64,000 nt of DNA from Actinoplanes palleronii (GCF_016862315.1 NZ_BOMS01000018.1:1-64000); one strand, 5' to 3'. Numbered from the stretch's first letter, positions 16,334-25,467 are shown. Numbers and translations: made by a program. Notes: a model not told the origin generated them from the letters alone.

Positions 16334-17602
16334 TTGACGACGACTGCCTGTGGTTGTGAGGAAGAGCGCCGGGTGACCCTGTCCCGGCGGCGGGTGCTGG
16401 CCGCCGGTGCGGCGGGCGCGTTCGCCGGGCTGGCCGGTTCGCAGCTCGACACCCAGCTGGCGTTCGCGGCCGACCCGGCGTACTCGGGGGACGTGCTGGT
16501 GCTGCTCTCGCTGCGCGGCGGGTTCGACGGGCTGTCCGCGGTGGTGCCGGCCGGCGATCCGGCGTACTACGCGGCCCGGCCGACGATCGGGGTGCCGAAA
16601 GGGCAGCTGATCGGCGGGGGGACGTTCTTCGGGCTGCATCCGGCGCTGGCGCCGCTGCTGCCGTACTGGACCTCGGGCACGCTGGCCGCCGTGCACGCGG
16701 CCGGGCAGCCGGCACCGAACCGGTCGCACTTCTCCGCGATGGAGGAGCTGGAACGGGCCGCGCCGGGCACCTCGACCCGGACCGGCTGGCTGAACCGGAT
16801 GCTCGGCTCGCTCGGCGCGGACGACCCGTTCGGCGCGGTCGCGATGGGCACCGCGCGGCCGTCCCGGGTGCTGGACGGGCCGGCGCCGTACCTCGGCCTC
16901 ACCTCGGTCGACGGGCTGACGCTGAGCGGGGACGACGCCGCCAAGCCGCTCGCCGCCGCGATGGCGGCGCTCTACACCGGCGCCCCGCCCGCGCTGGCCC
17001 GGACGGCCGGGCAGCTCACCGGGGCCCTGGCCCGGGCGAAGACGCTGCGGGCCGCGGGGTACACGCCGGCCAACGGGGCGGCGTACCCGGACTCCGAGCT
17101 GGGCGCCGCGCTGCGCGACGTGGCCCGGCTGATCAAGACGGACGCCCGGCTGATGACCGCGACGGTGGACTCCGGCGACTGGGACATGCACGAGAACCTG
17201 GGCATCGCCCAGCCCGGCCGGCGGATGCACGACCAGCTCGCCAAGCTGGCCGCCGCGATCGCCGCGTTCGCCACCGACCTCGGCGCCGAGGGCCTGCGCC
17301 GGGTCACCCTGATCACGATCAGCGAGTTCGGCCGCCGGGTCGGGCAGAACGGCTCCGGCGGGCTGGACCACGGGTACGGCAACGCCATGTTCGTGCTCGG
17401 CGGCGGTGTGCGGGGCGGCAAGGTCTACGGCACCTGGCCGGGGCTGGCCGCCGCCCAGCTGCGGGACGGCGACCTCGCGGTGACCACCGACTACCGCGCG
17501 GTGATCGGGGAGATCCTGCGGGCCCGGTGCGGGGTGGGCAGTCTGTCCGCGGTCTTCCCGGGTGTCACAGCGTCGTCGCTGGGACTGGTTGACTTTCGCT
17601 GA
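16334..17602 (+). CDS. Exported DUF1501 family protein
   Basis: A 422-residue protein with a twin-arginine signal (LSRRRVLAAGAAG, about 15-45, cleavage near AFA) and a sulfatase/phosphatase-like fold. Conserved DUF1501 elements are LVLLSLRGGFDGLSAVVP near the mature start and TLITISEFGRRVGQNGSGGLDHG near 315-337, plus GDWDMHENLG. It lies 6 bp after the DUF1800 gene, in one operon. The TTG at 16334 is preceded by GAGGTGAGG and keeps the N-terminal Cys segment seen in relatives; a GTG at 16373 with GAGGAAGAG upstream is an alternative. The enzymatic activity of the family is not established. Confidence 0.87.
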   Translation: MTTTACGCEEERRVTLSRRRVLAAGAAGAFAGLAGSQLDTQLAFAADPAYSGDVLVLLSLRGGFDGLSAVVPAGDPAYYAARPTIGVPKGQLIGGGTFFGLHPALAPLLPYWTSGTLAAVHAAGQPAPNRSHFSAMEELERAAPGTSTRTGWLNRMLGSLGADDPFGAVAMGTARPSRVLDGPAPYLGLTSVDGLTLSGDDAAKPLAAAMAALYTGAPPALARTAGQLTGALARAKTLRAAGYTPANGAAYPDSELGAALRDVARLIKTDARLMTATVDSGDWDMHENLGIAQPGRRMHDQLAKLAAAIAAFATDLGAEGLRRVTLITISEFGRRVGQNGSGGLDHGYGNAMFVLGGGVRGGKVYGTWPGLAAAQLRDGDLAVTTDYRAVIGEILRARCGVGSLSAVFPGVTASSLGLVDFR

Positions 17603-17668
17603 AAGCCATAAAACGGATATAGCCGTTGTTTCACACTGTCACCGATATTCCGACGTACGGAGGTGACG

Positions 17669-18040
17669 GTGACCAGCAACCTGTTGGCCGAGCTCATCGG
17701 GCAGCGACGCCCGGCCGGCCCACCCCCGGCCGGCGCGATGCCGGCGATCCTGCGAGCCGCCAAGCACCGGGCCGGCCCGCCGCTGCGGATCCGCCGGCAT
17801 CACTCCGAGGAGGGCGTGCCGTTCTGGCGCTGGGACTGCGAGGGCTGCGGTGAGTACGGCGGCGGCCGGCACCACCCGGACGCCGTCAACCGGGCCATGC
17901 GGCACTGCCACGAGCACCCGGCGCACCGCTCCTCACTGCTGCCCCCGGCCAGTTGCCGGCAGCCGGACACGTTCCTGCCGCTGCACCCGATGCTCTACGC
18001 CGTCGACGACGACCCGGGCCCCGAACCACTGGCGGTCTGA
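17669..18040 (+). CDS. Small His/Cys-rich hypothetical protein
   Basis: A 123-residue protein of unknown function. The middle holds WDCEGCGEYGGG followed by HHPDAVNRAMRHCHEH, a CxxC plus Cys/His arrangement that could bind one zinc ion. The GTG at 17669 is chosen because ACGGAGG ends 5 bases upstream. The last ~45 bp overlap the 3' end of the convergent malQ gene. There is no signal peptide. The functional context is not informative. Confidence 0.65.
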   Translation: MTSNLLAELIGQRRPAGPPPAGAMPAILRAAKHRAGPPLRIRRHHSEEGVPFWRWDCEGCGEYGGGRHHPDAVNRAMRHCHEHPAHRSSLLPPASCRQPDTFLPLHPMLYAVDDDPGPEPLAV

Positions 18041-20043
18041 GCCGACGTCCGCGTCGTGCTCTCGGCCTGCGCCGGCGCCTGCACGGCGGCCGGTGCCGGC
18101 GTGGGCGTCGGAACGGCGCTGTCGGCCCGAGCCGGCACCTGCCGGTCGCCGAGGATCTTCGCCACCCGCCGGAAGAGCGGGTCGGCGACGACCTCGGTGA
18201 GGTCGGCGCCCAGCGGGATCCGCCAGTTCGGATATTCGTCGAACGTGCCCGGCAGGTTCGGCTGCCGCCGCTCCAGCAGCACGTCGTGCAGGGACGCGGC
18301 GACCAGCCGGCACGGGGTGCGGGCCAGGAACTCGTGCATCGCCAGCACTGCCTCCTCGGGCGCCGGATCCGCGCCGACCAGCCCCTCCGACCGCAGCAGC
18401 TCGAGCAGCGCGGCCCGATCCGCCCGCCAGGTGGTCCACTCCTGCTCGACGGTGCCGGCCAGCTGGCCCAGCTCGGCCCGGACCTCGACCTGCTCACCGG
18501 CCAGGAACCCGGCCGCGGTCGGCAGATCGTGGGTGGAGATGCTGGCCAGCGCGTTGCGCCGGTAGTCGGCCGCGGGCCGGAACTCGCCGGTGTCCCAGTC
18601 CCGGGTGAACCAGAGCACCGACGAGCCGAGCATGTTCATCCGCTCCAGCGTCGCGGTCATCTCCGGCAGCACGGTGCCCAGGTCCTCGCCGATCACCACG
18701 GCGCCGGCCCGCTGCGCCTCGAGGGCCAGGATGCCCAGCATCGCCTCCGGGTCGTAGTGCACGTAGGTGCCCTCGGCCGCGCCCATGCCCGGCGGCACCC
18801 ACCACAGCCGCCACAGGCCTGCCACGTGGTCCACCCGCAGGCCACCGGCGTGCCGGAAGATCCGGCGCAACATGTCCCGGTACGCCGCGTAGCCGGTCTC
18901 GATCAGCGTGTCCGGCCGCCAGGCGGCCAGCCCCCAGTCCTGCCCGAGCTGGTTGAACGCGTCCGGCGGCGCGCCCGCGCGGACACCGGGCGCCAGCGAG
19001 TCCTGCAGCAGCCAGCCGTCCGCGCCGGTCGGGTCGATGCCGACCGCGAGGTCGTGCACGATGCCGACCGGCATCCCGGCGGACGCCGCCCGGGCCGCGT
19101 CCAGCTGCTCCTCGACCTGCCGCTGCACCCAGACGTGGAACGCGATCCGGTCGCTGCGGTAGGCCAGCACCGCCGGGGCGTCCGGCCGGCGCAGTTCCTC
19201 CGGCCACTTGTGCCAGTTCGGCCCGTGCTCCTCGGCCAGCGCGCAGAACCGGGCGAAGTCCGCCAGCCCGGGGTCGTCGTCGAGGTCGACCGGCCCGGCC
19301 AGCGGCCAGAGCAGCTCCAGGGCGGTGAGCTTGGCGGCCCAGGCCGCGTCGTAGTCGATCAGCCCGTCCGCGGCCGGCCCGGGCTTGAGGTCGTCGATCC
19401 GCTTCCGGACCGAGGGCTCCGCTTCCCGGTACGCCGTGAGATCAGAAATCCGCAGGTAGAGCGGGTTCGCAAAGCGCCGGCTCGACGGCGAGTACGGCGA
19501 CGCTGGCACCGGCCGTACCGGAGTGATCGCGTGCAGCGGGTTGAGCAGCACCATCCCGGCGTCACCGGACTGCTCGACGAAGGTCCGCAGGTCGCCCAGG
19601 TCGCCCATGCCCCACGAGTCGGCCGAGTGCAGCGTGTAGAGCTGCAGCATCCAGCCCCAGGTCTCCGGCGGCTGGGGCAGCTCGGCCGGGACCACCACGA
19701 GTGTCGCGTCGCCCAGCCGGTGCCAGCCCAGCGGCAGGTTCGCCGCCAGCCGGTCCACGGTCCGGGTGGTGCCGTCCTCCAGGGTCAGCTCGACCGGCGC
19801 GGGCAGTTCCCGGCTCTGCCCGGCGCGCAGCACGACGGTGCCGGGCAACCGGGCGCCCTGATCGCGGCGGCCCACTTCGGCGAGCGCCGCGGTGACCGCG
19901 GCCGGCGTGCCGGCGTCCACCCCGAGCAGGCCGAGGACACCGATCACCGACTCCGGCGCGACCTCGGTGCGGCGCCGCTGAAAGTTCTCGTACCAGGTGG
20001 CCACCCCGTGTGCCGCGGCCAGCGCTTCCAGCTGCGCGTCCAT
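17995..20043 (-). CDS. malQ: 4-alpha-glucanotransferase (amylomaltase, GH77)
   Basis: A 682-residue cytoplasmic enzyme that disproportionates maltodextrins by transferring alpha-1,4-glucan segments. Catalytic motifs of family GH77 are present: nucleophile Asp405 in LRVDHVAGL, acid/base Glu453 in VIGEDLGTV, and the STHDLPT transition-state aspartate about 55 residues later. The 48-residue nucleophile-to-acid spacing agrees with bacterial amylomaltases. The N-terminal ~150 residues form the extra domain seen in actinobacterial MalQ, and the last ~40 residues are Pro/Ala/Gln/Ser-rich and probably disordered. ATG at 20043 follows GGGAGG. The 3' end overlaps a small convergent gene. Confidence 0.93.
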   Translation of the reverse strand: MDAQLEALAAAHGVATWYENFQRRRTEVAPESVIGVLGLLGVDAGTPAAVTAALAEVGRRDQGARLPGTVVLRAGQSRELPAPVELTLEDGTTRTVDRLAANLPLGWHRLGDATLVVVPAELPQPPETWGWMLQLYTLHSADSWGMGDLGDLRTFVEQSGDAGMVLLNPLHAITPVRPVPASPYSPSSRRFANPLYLRISDLTAYREAEPSVRKRIDDLKPGPAADGLIDYDAAWAAKLTALELLWPLAGPVDLDDDPGLADFARFCALAEEHGPNWHKWPEELRRPDAPAVLAYRSDRIAFHVWVQRQVEEQLDAARAASAGMPVGIVHDLAVGIDPTGADGWLLQDSLAPGVRAGAPPDAFNQLGQDWGLAAWRPDTLIETGYAAYRDMLRRIFRHAGGLRVDHVAGLWRLWWVPPGMGAAEGTYVHYDPEAMLGILALEAQRAGAVVIGEDLGTVLPEMTATLERMNMLGSSVLWFTRDWDTGEFRPAADYRRNALASISTHDLPTAAGFLAGEQVEVRAELGQLAGTVEQEWTTWRADRAALLELLRSEGLVGADPAPEEAVLAMHEFLARTPCRLVAASLHDVLLERRQPNLPGTFDEYPNWRIPLGADLTEVVADPLFRRVAKILGDRQVPARADSAVPTPTPAPAAVQAPAQAESTTRTSAQTASGSGPGSSSTA

Positions 20044-20127
20044 GCTGCCCCTCCCGTCGGTGACCGGACCCTTACCCGGGTTGTCCACCGGGTACTCCGG
20101 GTGCGGTCGTTGCTTCCATCGGCCAGC

Positions 20128-20391
20128 ATGGTGCACATGGCAGACGTGGTGAAATGGTGGTCCCGGTTGACGGCCGCGCTGACCGGCGCGGTGCTGGCCC
20201 TGGTGGTGCCGGTGCACGCCTGGGCGGCGAGCAACGGCACGGCCGACCTGATGATCGAGGCGGCGGTGAAGCGCCGGTCCCGTGGCCGTGGTGGTTTCTT
20301 CCTGTTCGGCGGAGCGCTCTGCTGCCTGATCGTGGTCGGCGGGGTGGTGCTGGCGATCGTGTTGATTTCCCGCAATCGCAGGCGTCGCTGA
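20128..20391 (+). CDS. Small two-helix membrane protein, possibly exported
   Basis: An 87-residue protein of unknown function. A hydrophobic segment at about 14-35 ends in VHAWA-A, which could be either a signal peptide or a first helix. A basic KRRSRGRGG patch follows, then a second hydrophobic helix (about 59-81) and a terminal SRNRRRR. ATG at 20128 is used; ATG at 20137 is possible. It lies between malQ and the chitosanase gene, with no clear link to either. Confidence 0.6.
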   Translation: MVHMADVVKWWSRLTAALTGAVLALVVPVHAWAASNGTADLMIEAAVKRRSRGRGGFFLFGGALCCLIVVGGVVLAIVLISRNRRRR

Positions 20392-20415
20392 CGACTTCCG
20401 CCCTAGCTTGGGAGC

Positions 20416-21666
20416 ATGCGGACGGTCAACAGGCGATCGATGGCCCTCGGTGGCGGGATCGCCGCCATCCTCTGTGTGCCACCGGCGATCTCGGTGGCCG
20501 CCAACGCGTCCGCTGACGTCGTGCTCAGCCTGGGCCGCCCGGCGGTGGCCTCGTCGACGCTGAGCGTGGCCTGGCCGGCCACGGCGGCCGTGGACCACAC
20601 GACCGGCACCCGGTGGGCCAGCGGCGCGGCCGTCGGCACCCAGTGGCTGCGGATCGACCTGGGCGCGGCACAGGTCGTCAACCGGGTCCGCCTGCACTGG
20701 GCCGGCGCGTACGCCAAGGGCTACCGGGTGCAGCTCTCCGACGACGGGGCGACCTGGGCCGACGCGTATCGTACCGCCACCGGCAACGGCGGGGTGGACG
20801 ACCTGCGCGCGCTCAAGGGGCACGGGCGCTACCTGCGGGTGCTGGCCACTCAGCGGGCCCAGCCGAGCGGGTACTCGCTCGGGGACGTGCGGGCGTACGG
20901 TCCGGGTCCGGCGAGCAAGGTGCCGGAGTCGGGCACGGCGCCCAGCGCGGCGACTCCCGCGGCGGCGGCCCCGCTGACCGCGAGCGTCAAACGGGAGACC
21001 GCGTTCCAGCTGGTCTCCAGCGCGGAGAACTCGACGTTGAACTGGCGTGGCGAGTTCGACTACATCGAGGACCTGGGCGACGGCCGGGGCTACACGGCCG
21101 GGATCGTCGGGTTCTGTTCCGGCACCGGCGACATGCTCGACCTGGTCACCGACTACACCCGCCGGAAGCCGGCGAACGCGCTGGCCCGATACCTGACTGC
21201 TCTGCGTACCGTCGATGGCAGTGACTCACACCGCGGCCTCGACCCGGGATTCTTGGCGGCCTGGCGGGCGGCCGCGGCCGACCCGGTCTTCCAGAAGGCC
21301 CAGCAGGACGCGCGGGACCGGATGTACTTCACGCCGGCGGTCCGGCTGGCAACCGCGGACGGGCTGCGCGCGCTGGGTCAGTTCGCCTACTACGACGCGG
21401 CGGTGATGCACGGCGTCAACGGGCTGCGGGCGATCCGCTCGCGGGCGGTGCAGGCCCGGAAGACGCCGTCGCAGGGCGGTGACGAGATCGCCTACCTGGG
21501 CGCGTTCCTGGACGCCCGGGACACCGAGATGCGCCGGGAGGCCGCGCACAGCGACACCACCAGGGTCGACACCGCGCAGCGGGTGTTCCTGCGCGGCAGC
21601 AATCTCGACCTGGTGGCGCCGCTGACCTGGCACGTCTACGGCGACAGGTACAGCATCAAACGCTGA
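20416..21666 (+). CDS. Secreted chitosanase (GH46) with N-terminal F5/8 type C (CBM32-like) domain
   Basis: A 416-residue exported enzyme. A signal region (about 5-33) is followed by a discoidin/CBM32-like domain (about 35-162), a Pro/Ala linker and a GH46 catalytic domain (about 188-416). The catalytic Glu204 (SSAENSTLNW) and Asp222 (EDLGDGRGYT) are 18 residues apart, as in the Streptomyces N174 chitosanase, and GIVGFCSGTGDML follows. It hydrolyses beta-1,4-linked glucosamine polymers. Neighbouring GH16 proteins suggest a polysaccharide-degrading locus, though each has its own transcript. Start ATG at 20416; no strong Shine-Dalgarno. Confidence 0.92.
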   Translation: MRTVNRRSMALGGGIAAILCVPPAISVAANASADVVLSLGRPAVASSTLSVAWPATAAVDHTTGTRWASGAAVGTQWLRIDLGAAQVVNRVRLHWAGAYAKGYRVQLSDDGATWADAYRTATGNGGVDDLRALKGHGRYLRVLATQRAQPSGYSLGDVRAYGPGPASKVPESGTAPSAATPAAAAPLTASVKRETAFQLVSSAENSTLNWRGEFDYIEDLGDGRGYTAGIVGFCSGTGDMLDLVTDYTRRKPANALARYLTALRTVDGSDSHRGLDPGFLAAWRAAAADPVFQKAQQDARDRMYFTPAVRLATADGLRALGQFAYYDAAVMHGVNGLRAIRSRAVQARKTPSQGGDEIAYLGAFLDARDTEMRREAAHSDTTRVDTAQRVFLRGSNLDLVAPLTWHVYGDRYSIKR

Positions 21667-21669
21667 CCT

Positions 21670-22920
21670 CTACGCCTTGGTCCACTTCTGGTTGGCGGTG
21701 CCGGCGCAGTCCCAGAGCTGGAGCTGGGCGTTGTTCGCGGCGTTGTTGTCCTTGATGTCGACGCACTTGTTCGCCGACACGTTCACCAGGTCACCGGCGC
21801 CCGAGAGGGTGAACCGCTGGACCGGGTTGCCGTTGCAGGTGACCAGCTGGATCGGCGTGCCGTTGGTGAGCGCGCCACCGGCCGGGTCCATGCACTTGCC
21901 CATCGCGCGCAGCGTGCCGTCGCTGTTGAACGTCCACTTCTGCGGGTCGAGGCCGTTGCAGTCCCACATCTGCAGCCGGGTGCCGTCGCTGTTGTTGCCG
22001 CCCGGGATGTCGATGCACCGGCCGTTGAGGTTGCTCTTCAGCGCGTTCCCGGTGGTGGCCGGCGGCGGGGTGGTGGTGCTGGTCGAGCCGTTGACGTGCA
22101 CGTAGTCGATCAGCATCTTGCTCTCGGCCGGCAGACCGGCCGGGTTGCCCTGGCCGAAGTTACCGCCGATGGCCAGGTTCAGGATGATGAAGAACGAGTG
22201 GTCGAAGACCCAGTTCACGTTGCCCTTGGCGGCGCGCAGCGAGTCCGGGGTGGCCCGGAAGTACTCCTGGCCGTCCACGGTCCAGACGATCAGGTTCGGC
22301 GACCAGTCCACCGCGTAGTTGTGGAACGCGTTGTACCACGGCGAGCCGGCGACGAGGGTGCCGCCGAACGAGCTGCCACCGGAGTAGCCCGGTCCGTGCA
22401 GCGTGCCGAACAGCCGGTTGGGGTCCCGGCCGACGATCTCCATGATGTCGATCTCGCCGTCGGTCGGCCAGTTGCCGCCGCCGAGCATCCAGAACGCGGG
22501 CCAGAGACCGGAGCCGTTGGGCACCTGGATCCGGGCCTCGACGTGGCCGTACTGCTGGGTGAACTTGCCGGCGGTCTGGATCCGGCCGGAGGTGAACTGG
22601 CAGGTGCCGTTCCAGCAGTCGTTGTGCCCGCCGCTGCCCTTGCGGGCCGTGATGACCAGGTGGCCCTGGCCGTCCATGGCGACGTTGCTGGTGCCGCTGT
22701 TGTAGTACTGCAGCTCCTGGTTGCCGAAGCCGCCGCCGCCGGTGTCGAAGTTCCACCGGGAGGTGTCGACGCCGGTGCCGGCCGCGCCGTTGAAGTCCTC
22801 GTTCCAGGTGACCGCGGCGACCGCGGCGTCCGCGTTGTCGTTGCGCGACGCCAGGAACATCGAGGACGCCAGGGTCGTCGCGACGACGGCCGCGCTGAGC
22901 AGTATTCGTAACTTACGCAT
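21670..22920 (-). CDS. Secreted GH16 beta-glucanase (laminarinase-like) with C-terminal CBM13
   Basis: A 416-residue exported enzyme. Signal peptide about 1-32; GH16 jelly-roll about 38-275 with the full catalytic signature GEIDIMEIVG (Glu156 nucleophile, Asp158, Glu161 acid/base); a Ser/Thr/Pro linker; and a ricin-type CBM13 lectin at about 292-416 with three QxW-type repeats (LQMWDCNG, QKWTFN). GH16 enzymes of this type cleave beta-1,3-glucan. The ATG at 22920 is chosen because GGAGG lies 7 bases upstream. It is encoded next to a second GH16-like gene on the same strand and convergent with the chitosanase gene. Confidence 0.92.
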   Translation of the reverse strand: MRKLRILLSAAVVATTLASSMFLASRNDNADAAVAAVTWNEDFNGAAGTGVDTSRWNFDTGGGGFGNQELQYYNSGTSNVAMDGQGHLVITARKGSGGHNDCWNGTCQFTSGRIQTAGKFTQQYGHVEARIQVPNGSGLWPAFWMLGGGNWPTDGEIDIMEIVGRDPNRLFGTLHGPGYSGGSSFGGTLVAGSPWYNAFHNYAVDWSPNLIVWTVDGQEYFRATPDSLRAAKGNVNWVFDHSFFIILNLAIGGNFGQGNPAGLPAESKMLIDYVHVNGSTSTTTPPPATTGNALKSNLNGRCIDIPGGNNSDGTRLQMWDCNGLDPQKWTFNSDGTLRAMGKCMDPAGGALTNGTPIQLVTCNGNPVQRFTLSGAGDLVNVSANKCVDIKDNNAANNAQLQLWDCAGTANQKWTKA

Positions 22921-23026
22921 GGGGGAACCTCCGGGGGAGAGGGTGCCGAACTCCAAACAGTCTTAAGAGATTGACTGTCGCGGGTCAATGGAGACGGGTT
23001 CCGGAACCCCCGGATAACAGGATTTC

Positions 23027-23797
23027 TCAGATCTTCGGTACGAATTCCTGGTCGACCTTGCTGAACAGGGCCGGCACCTTGCCGGGCTGCCAGCCGGGCA
23101 GCGCCGTGTGCCGGGCCTTCACCAGGTAGTTCGCTCCGCGGTACGACACCCGGTCACCCACCTGGTACGTGGTGTGCACCTTCCACGCCGGCGCCGGTTT
23201 CACGGTGACCTGTGTCGTCACGCCGACCGCGTCGACCAGGATCCCGCTCGAGTTCCGGCCGCCCCCGCCCAGGTTGAGCACCAGGCGGAACGGCTGGCCG
23301 GCGGTCGTCGGGGTCAGCCGGAGCACCTGCCGGCCGTCGATCGACCAGACGAACGACGTCCGGGTCCAGTCGATCGCGTACGTGTGGAAGTCGTAGTCGT
23401 CCGCGCTGTCGTCGCCGAGCGTCTCGACCTGCCCGGACAGGTACTGCCCCTGCTCGCCGAGCACCCCGAGCAGCCCCCAGGAGCCGTCCCGGCCGGCCCG
23501 GATCCGTGCCGACGCGCGCCCGTTCGCCTGGTTGAAGGTCGCCGCCGTGAAGATCGACGAGCCCAGCACCAGGTTCCCGCTGCCGTCCAGCCACCCGCCG
23601 CCGGTGTCACCGGTCCACTTCACGGTGTCCACGCCCTGCCCTTGCACCCCGGTGAAGAAGTCGCTGAACAGCGTTTTCGCGACGGTTTCGGCGTGCGCGG
23701 CGCCGGAGACGGCGAGCGCCGAGACGACGACCGCGGCCGCCATCAGCGACCGCAGCCCTCGCCGGACGACACCGGCACGCTCGTGTGCCTGACCCAT
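23027..23797 (-). CDS. Secreted GH16-like protein lacking the catalytic nucleophile, with CBM5/12-like domain
   Basis: A 256-residue exported protein. Signal peptide about 13-36 (ending AHA); GH16-like sandwich about 40-200, still clear in DFHTYAIDWTRTSFVWSIDG; and a C-terminal chitin-binding CBM5/12-like module (about 206-250, WKVHTTYQVGDRVSYRGANY). Where active relatives have G-E-x-D-x-x-E, this protein reads YLSGQVETLG: the nucleophile Glu becomes Leu120 and the Asp becomes Gly122, leaving only Glu125. It is therefore probably a non-hydrolytic binding protein or has a different activity. It is shorter than its active neighbour because strands before the active site are missing. Confidence 0.8.
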   Translation of the reverse strand: MGQAHERAGVVRRGLRSLMAAAVVVSALAVSGAAHAETVAKTLFSDFFTGVQGQGVDTVKWTGDTGGGWLDGSGNLVLGSSIFTAATFNQANGRASARIRAGRDGSWGLLGVLGEQGQYLSGQVETLGDDSADDYDFHTYAIDWTRTSFVWSIDGRQVLRLTPTTAGQPFRLVLNLGGGGRNSSGILVDAVGVTTQVTVKPAPAWKVHTTYQVGDRVSYRGANYLVKARHTALPGWQPGKVPALFSKVDQEFVPKI

Positions 23798-23880
23798 CGC
23801 TCACCCCTACCTCGATCCCGCGCTCAGACTCTGCACAGGCGAAGCGGATACGGCAAGCTCGTGGCCGGCTTTTTAATGGA

Positions 23881-24471
23881 TCAGTTGTAGTCCGGCGCCC
23901 GGGTCTCGTGGATCGCCAGCTCCTCGGCGCTCGCGCCGCCGCCGGCCGCGCCCGCGTCCCACGCCACGCTGTCCGCCTCGTCGTCCGAGCCGGAACCGCC
24001 GTCCGGGGCGACCAGCCGGCCGACCCGGCCCGGGTTCTCCTCGTCGAGCTGACCGTCGTCGTAGAGCGAGATGGCCGAGTTCGGGTCGGACGTCGGGCTC
24101 TCGCCCCACACGTCCCGCTCGAACTGCTCGCGCTCGGAGTCGTCGACGGTCTCGTCGATCGGGTCACGGCGCGGCGGCAGCGGGTCCTCGGCGCCGACGT
24201 CCGGCTCCTCCTGGCTGAGCCGCCGGTCGAGGCTCTCGCCCTGGCGGGCCTCCTCCGCGGTGTCACCGAACCGGTTCGAGCCGCCCGGCCCGACACCGGC
24301 CAGCGCGGCCGGGTCCGCACCGTCGGCCCAGCGGCCACTGTCCACCTCGTCGTATGCGGTGGAGTCGTCGTCGGCGGTGTCCGGCAGCCCGGAGGCCTCC
24401 GGGTCGCTGACCTCGGCGGGGTAGTCGTTGTCTCGCATGTGCGCAATGTACCCGCGTGCGGGGCCGGTCAT
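23881..24471 (-). CDS. DUF5709 family acidic protein
   Basis: A very acidic, hydrophilic protein of about 196 residues typical of actinobacterial DUF5709: EVSDPEASGLPDTADDDST near the N terminus, then DRRLSQEEPDVG and ending ELAIHETRAPDYN. No membrane or catalytic motif. The ATG at 24471 is chosen since it overlaps the upstream stop (ATGA) and has GGAAGGA 7 bases ahead; relatives often start at the later methionine (24438, MRDNDYP), which remains possible. It is probably translationally coupled to the STAS-ATPase gene. The function of the family is unknown. Confidence 0.75.
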   Translation of the reverse strand: MTGPARGYIAHMRDNDYPAEVSDPEASGLPDTADDDSTAYDEVDSGRWADGADPAALAGVGPGGSNRFGDTAEEARQGESLDRRLSQEEPDVGAEDPLPPRRDPIDETVDDSEREQFERDVWGESPTSDPNSAISLYDDGQLDEENPGRVGRLVAPDGGSGSDDEADSVAWDAGAAGGGASAEELAIHETRAPDYN

Positions 24472-25196
24472 GCCGTGATCCTTCCCGGGTTCAGATGAGC
24501 CCAGACGACCTTGCCGTCGGCCAGCGCCAATCCACCCCAGCGCACCGCCACCGCATCGATCAGAAGCAGACCCCTTCCGCCGTACGCGGTGACCGGCGCC
24601 GGTCCGGGCAACCGGGGCAGCACCGGCGAACCGTCCCGCACCGCCACGCTGACCGTGTCGTCGTGCCGGGCCAGCAGCACCCGCATCGGGGTCCGGGCGT
24701 GCGCCACCACGTTGTTGACCATCTCGGTGGCCACGATGCACGCGTCCCCGGCGGTCTCCGGCCGGTCCCAGCGCACGCAGGCCTCGGTGATCAGCTCACG
24801 TACCCGCCGGGCGGCGCCGACCACCGGGTCCAGCTCCTGGCTCACCCGGAACCCGTCGCCGGGCGCGCCCAGCGCGGCGAAGGCGCCGGCCGGGTCGGGC
24901 CACACCGGCCAGCCGGTCGCGTCCCAGGGCGTGCCGTCGGCGGCGCCGCAGAGCGCGAGCCGGGCCCCCGGCCAGCCCCGGGTCTCGTCGAGCACCTCAC
25001 GCAGCACGGACAGCGTGCCGGCCTGCGCGACCCGGAGCCCGGCGACGTCCAGCACGACCGCTTCGGGCGCTCCGGCCAGCACGTCGAGCAGGGCGGAACG
25101 GACCGCCGCCGTGGTGCCGGCGTCGAGCACCCCGGTCAGCCGGACCAGTGGATGAGTCTGGCCGCTGTCCACCAGGTGACGAACCTCGCTCGGCAT
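24468..25196 (-). CDS. STAS domain fused to GHKL ATPase (anti-sigma factor-type) domain
   Basis: A 242-residue cytoplasmic protein joining the two halves of a partner-switching system. The N-terminal ~110 residues resemble a STAS anti-anti-sigma domain (VVLDVAGLRVAQAGTLSVL), but the usual phosphorylated Ser is absent. The C-terminal half (about 130-242) is an RsbW/SpoIIAB-like ATPase with N-box ATEMVNNVVAHA, VRDGSP and GRGLLLIDAVA. It could bind a sigma factor or antagonist, or act as a Ser/Thr kinase; the target is unknown. The downstream DUF5709 gene overlaps by four bases. Confidence 0.8.
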   Translation of the reverse strand: MPSEVRHLVDSGQTHPLVRLTGVLDAGTTAAVRSALLDVLAGAPEAVVLDVAGLRVAQAGTLSVLREVLDETRGWPGARLALCGAADGTPWDATGWPVWPDPAGAFAALGAPGDGFRVSQELDPVVGAARRVRELITEACVRWDRPETAGDACIVATEMVNNVVAHARTPMRVLLARHDDTVSVAVRDGSPVLPRLPGPAPVTAYGGRGLLLIDAVAVRWGGLALADGKVVWAHLNPGRITA

Positions 25197-25334
25197 GATC
25201 GCTCCATTGTGCCTAACGCCGACCCGTCGCGCATTTCGGCGAGCGGTGGCCGCGTTCCCGCAGCCGGCGCCCGGTCCCCCCGGAACCGCACGAACCGGAA
25301 GTACCCCATTCGTGTCCCCTCATGCCGCGGCAGC

Positions 25335-25389
25335 CGGCTGGCCCCGAGAGGTGCCTCCGGCCCCCTGAGACACCCCCGGGAGCCAGCCG
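25335..25389. repeat. 55-bp imperfect palindrome, copy A
   Basis: Outer arms CGGCTGG and CCAGCCG with inner GGTGCCTC-N9-GAGACACC. Same length and layout as copies B and D. Confidence 0.8.
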
Positions 25390-25467
25390 CGATCTTGAGG
25401 GTGCGCCGCGGTCCGGACCCACGCGAGGCCGTGCCCACTCCGGCCCGCAGCGCGCCTGCCGGGTGAT

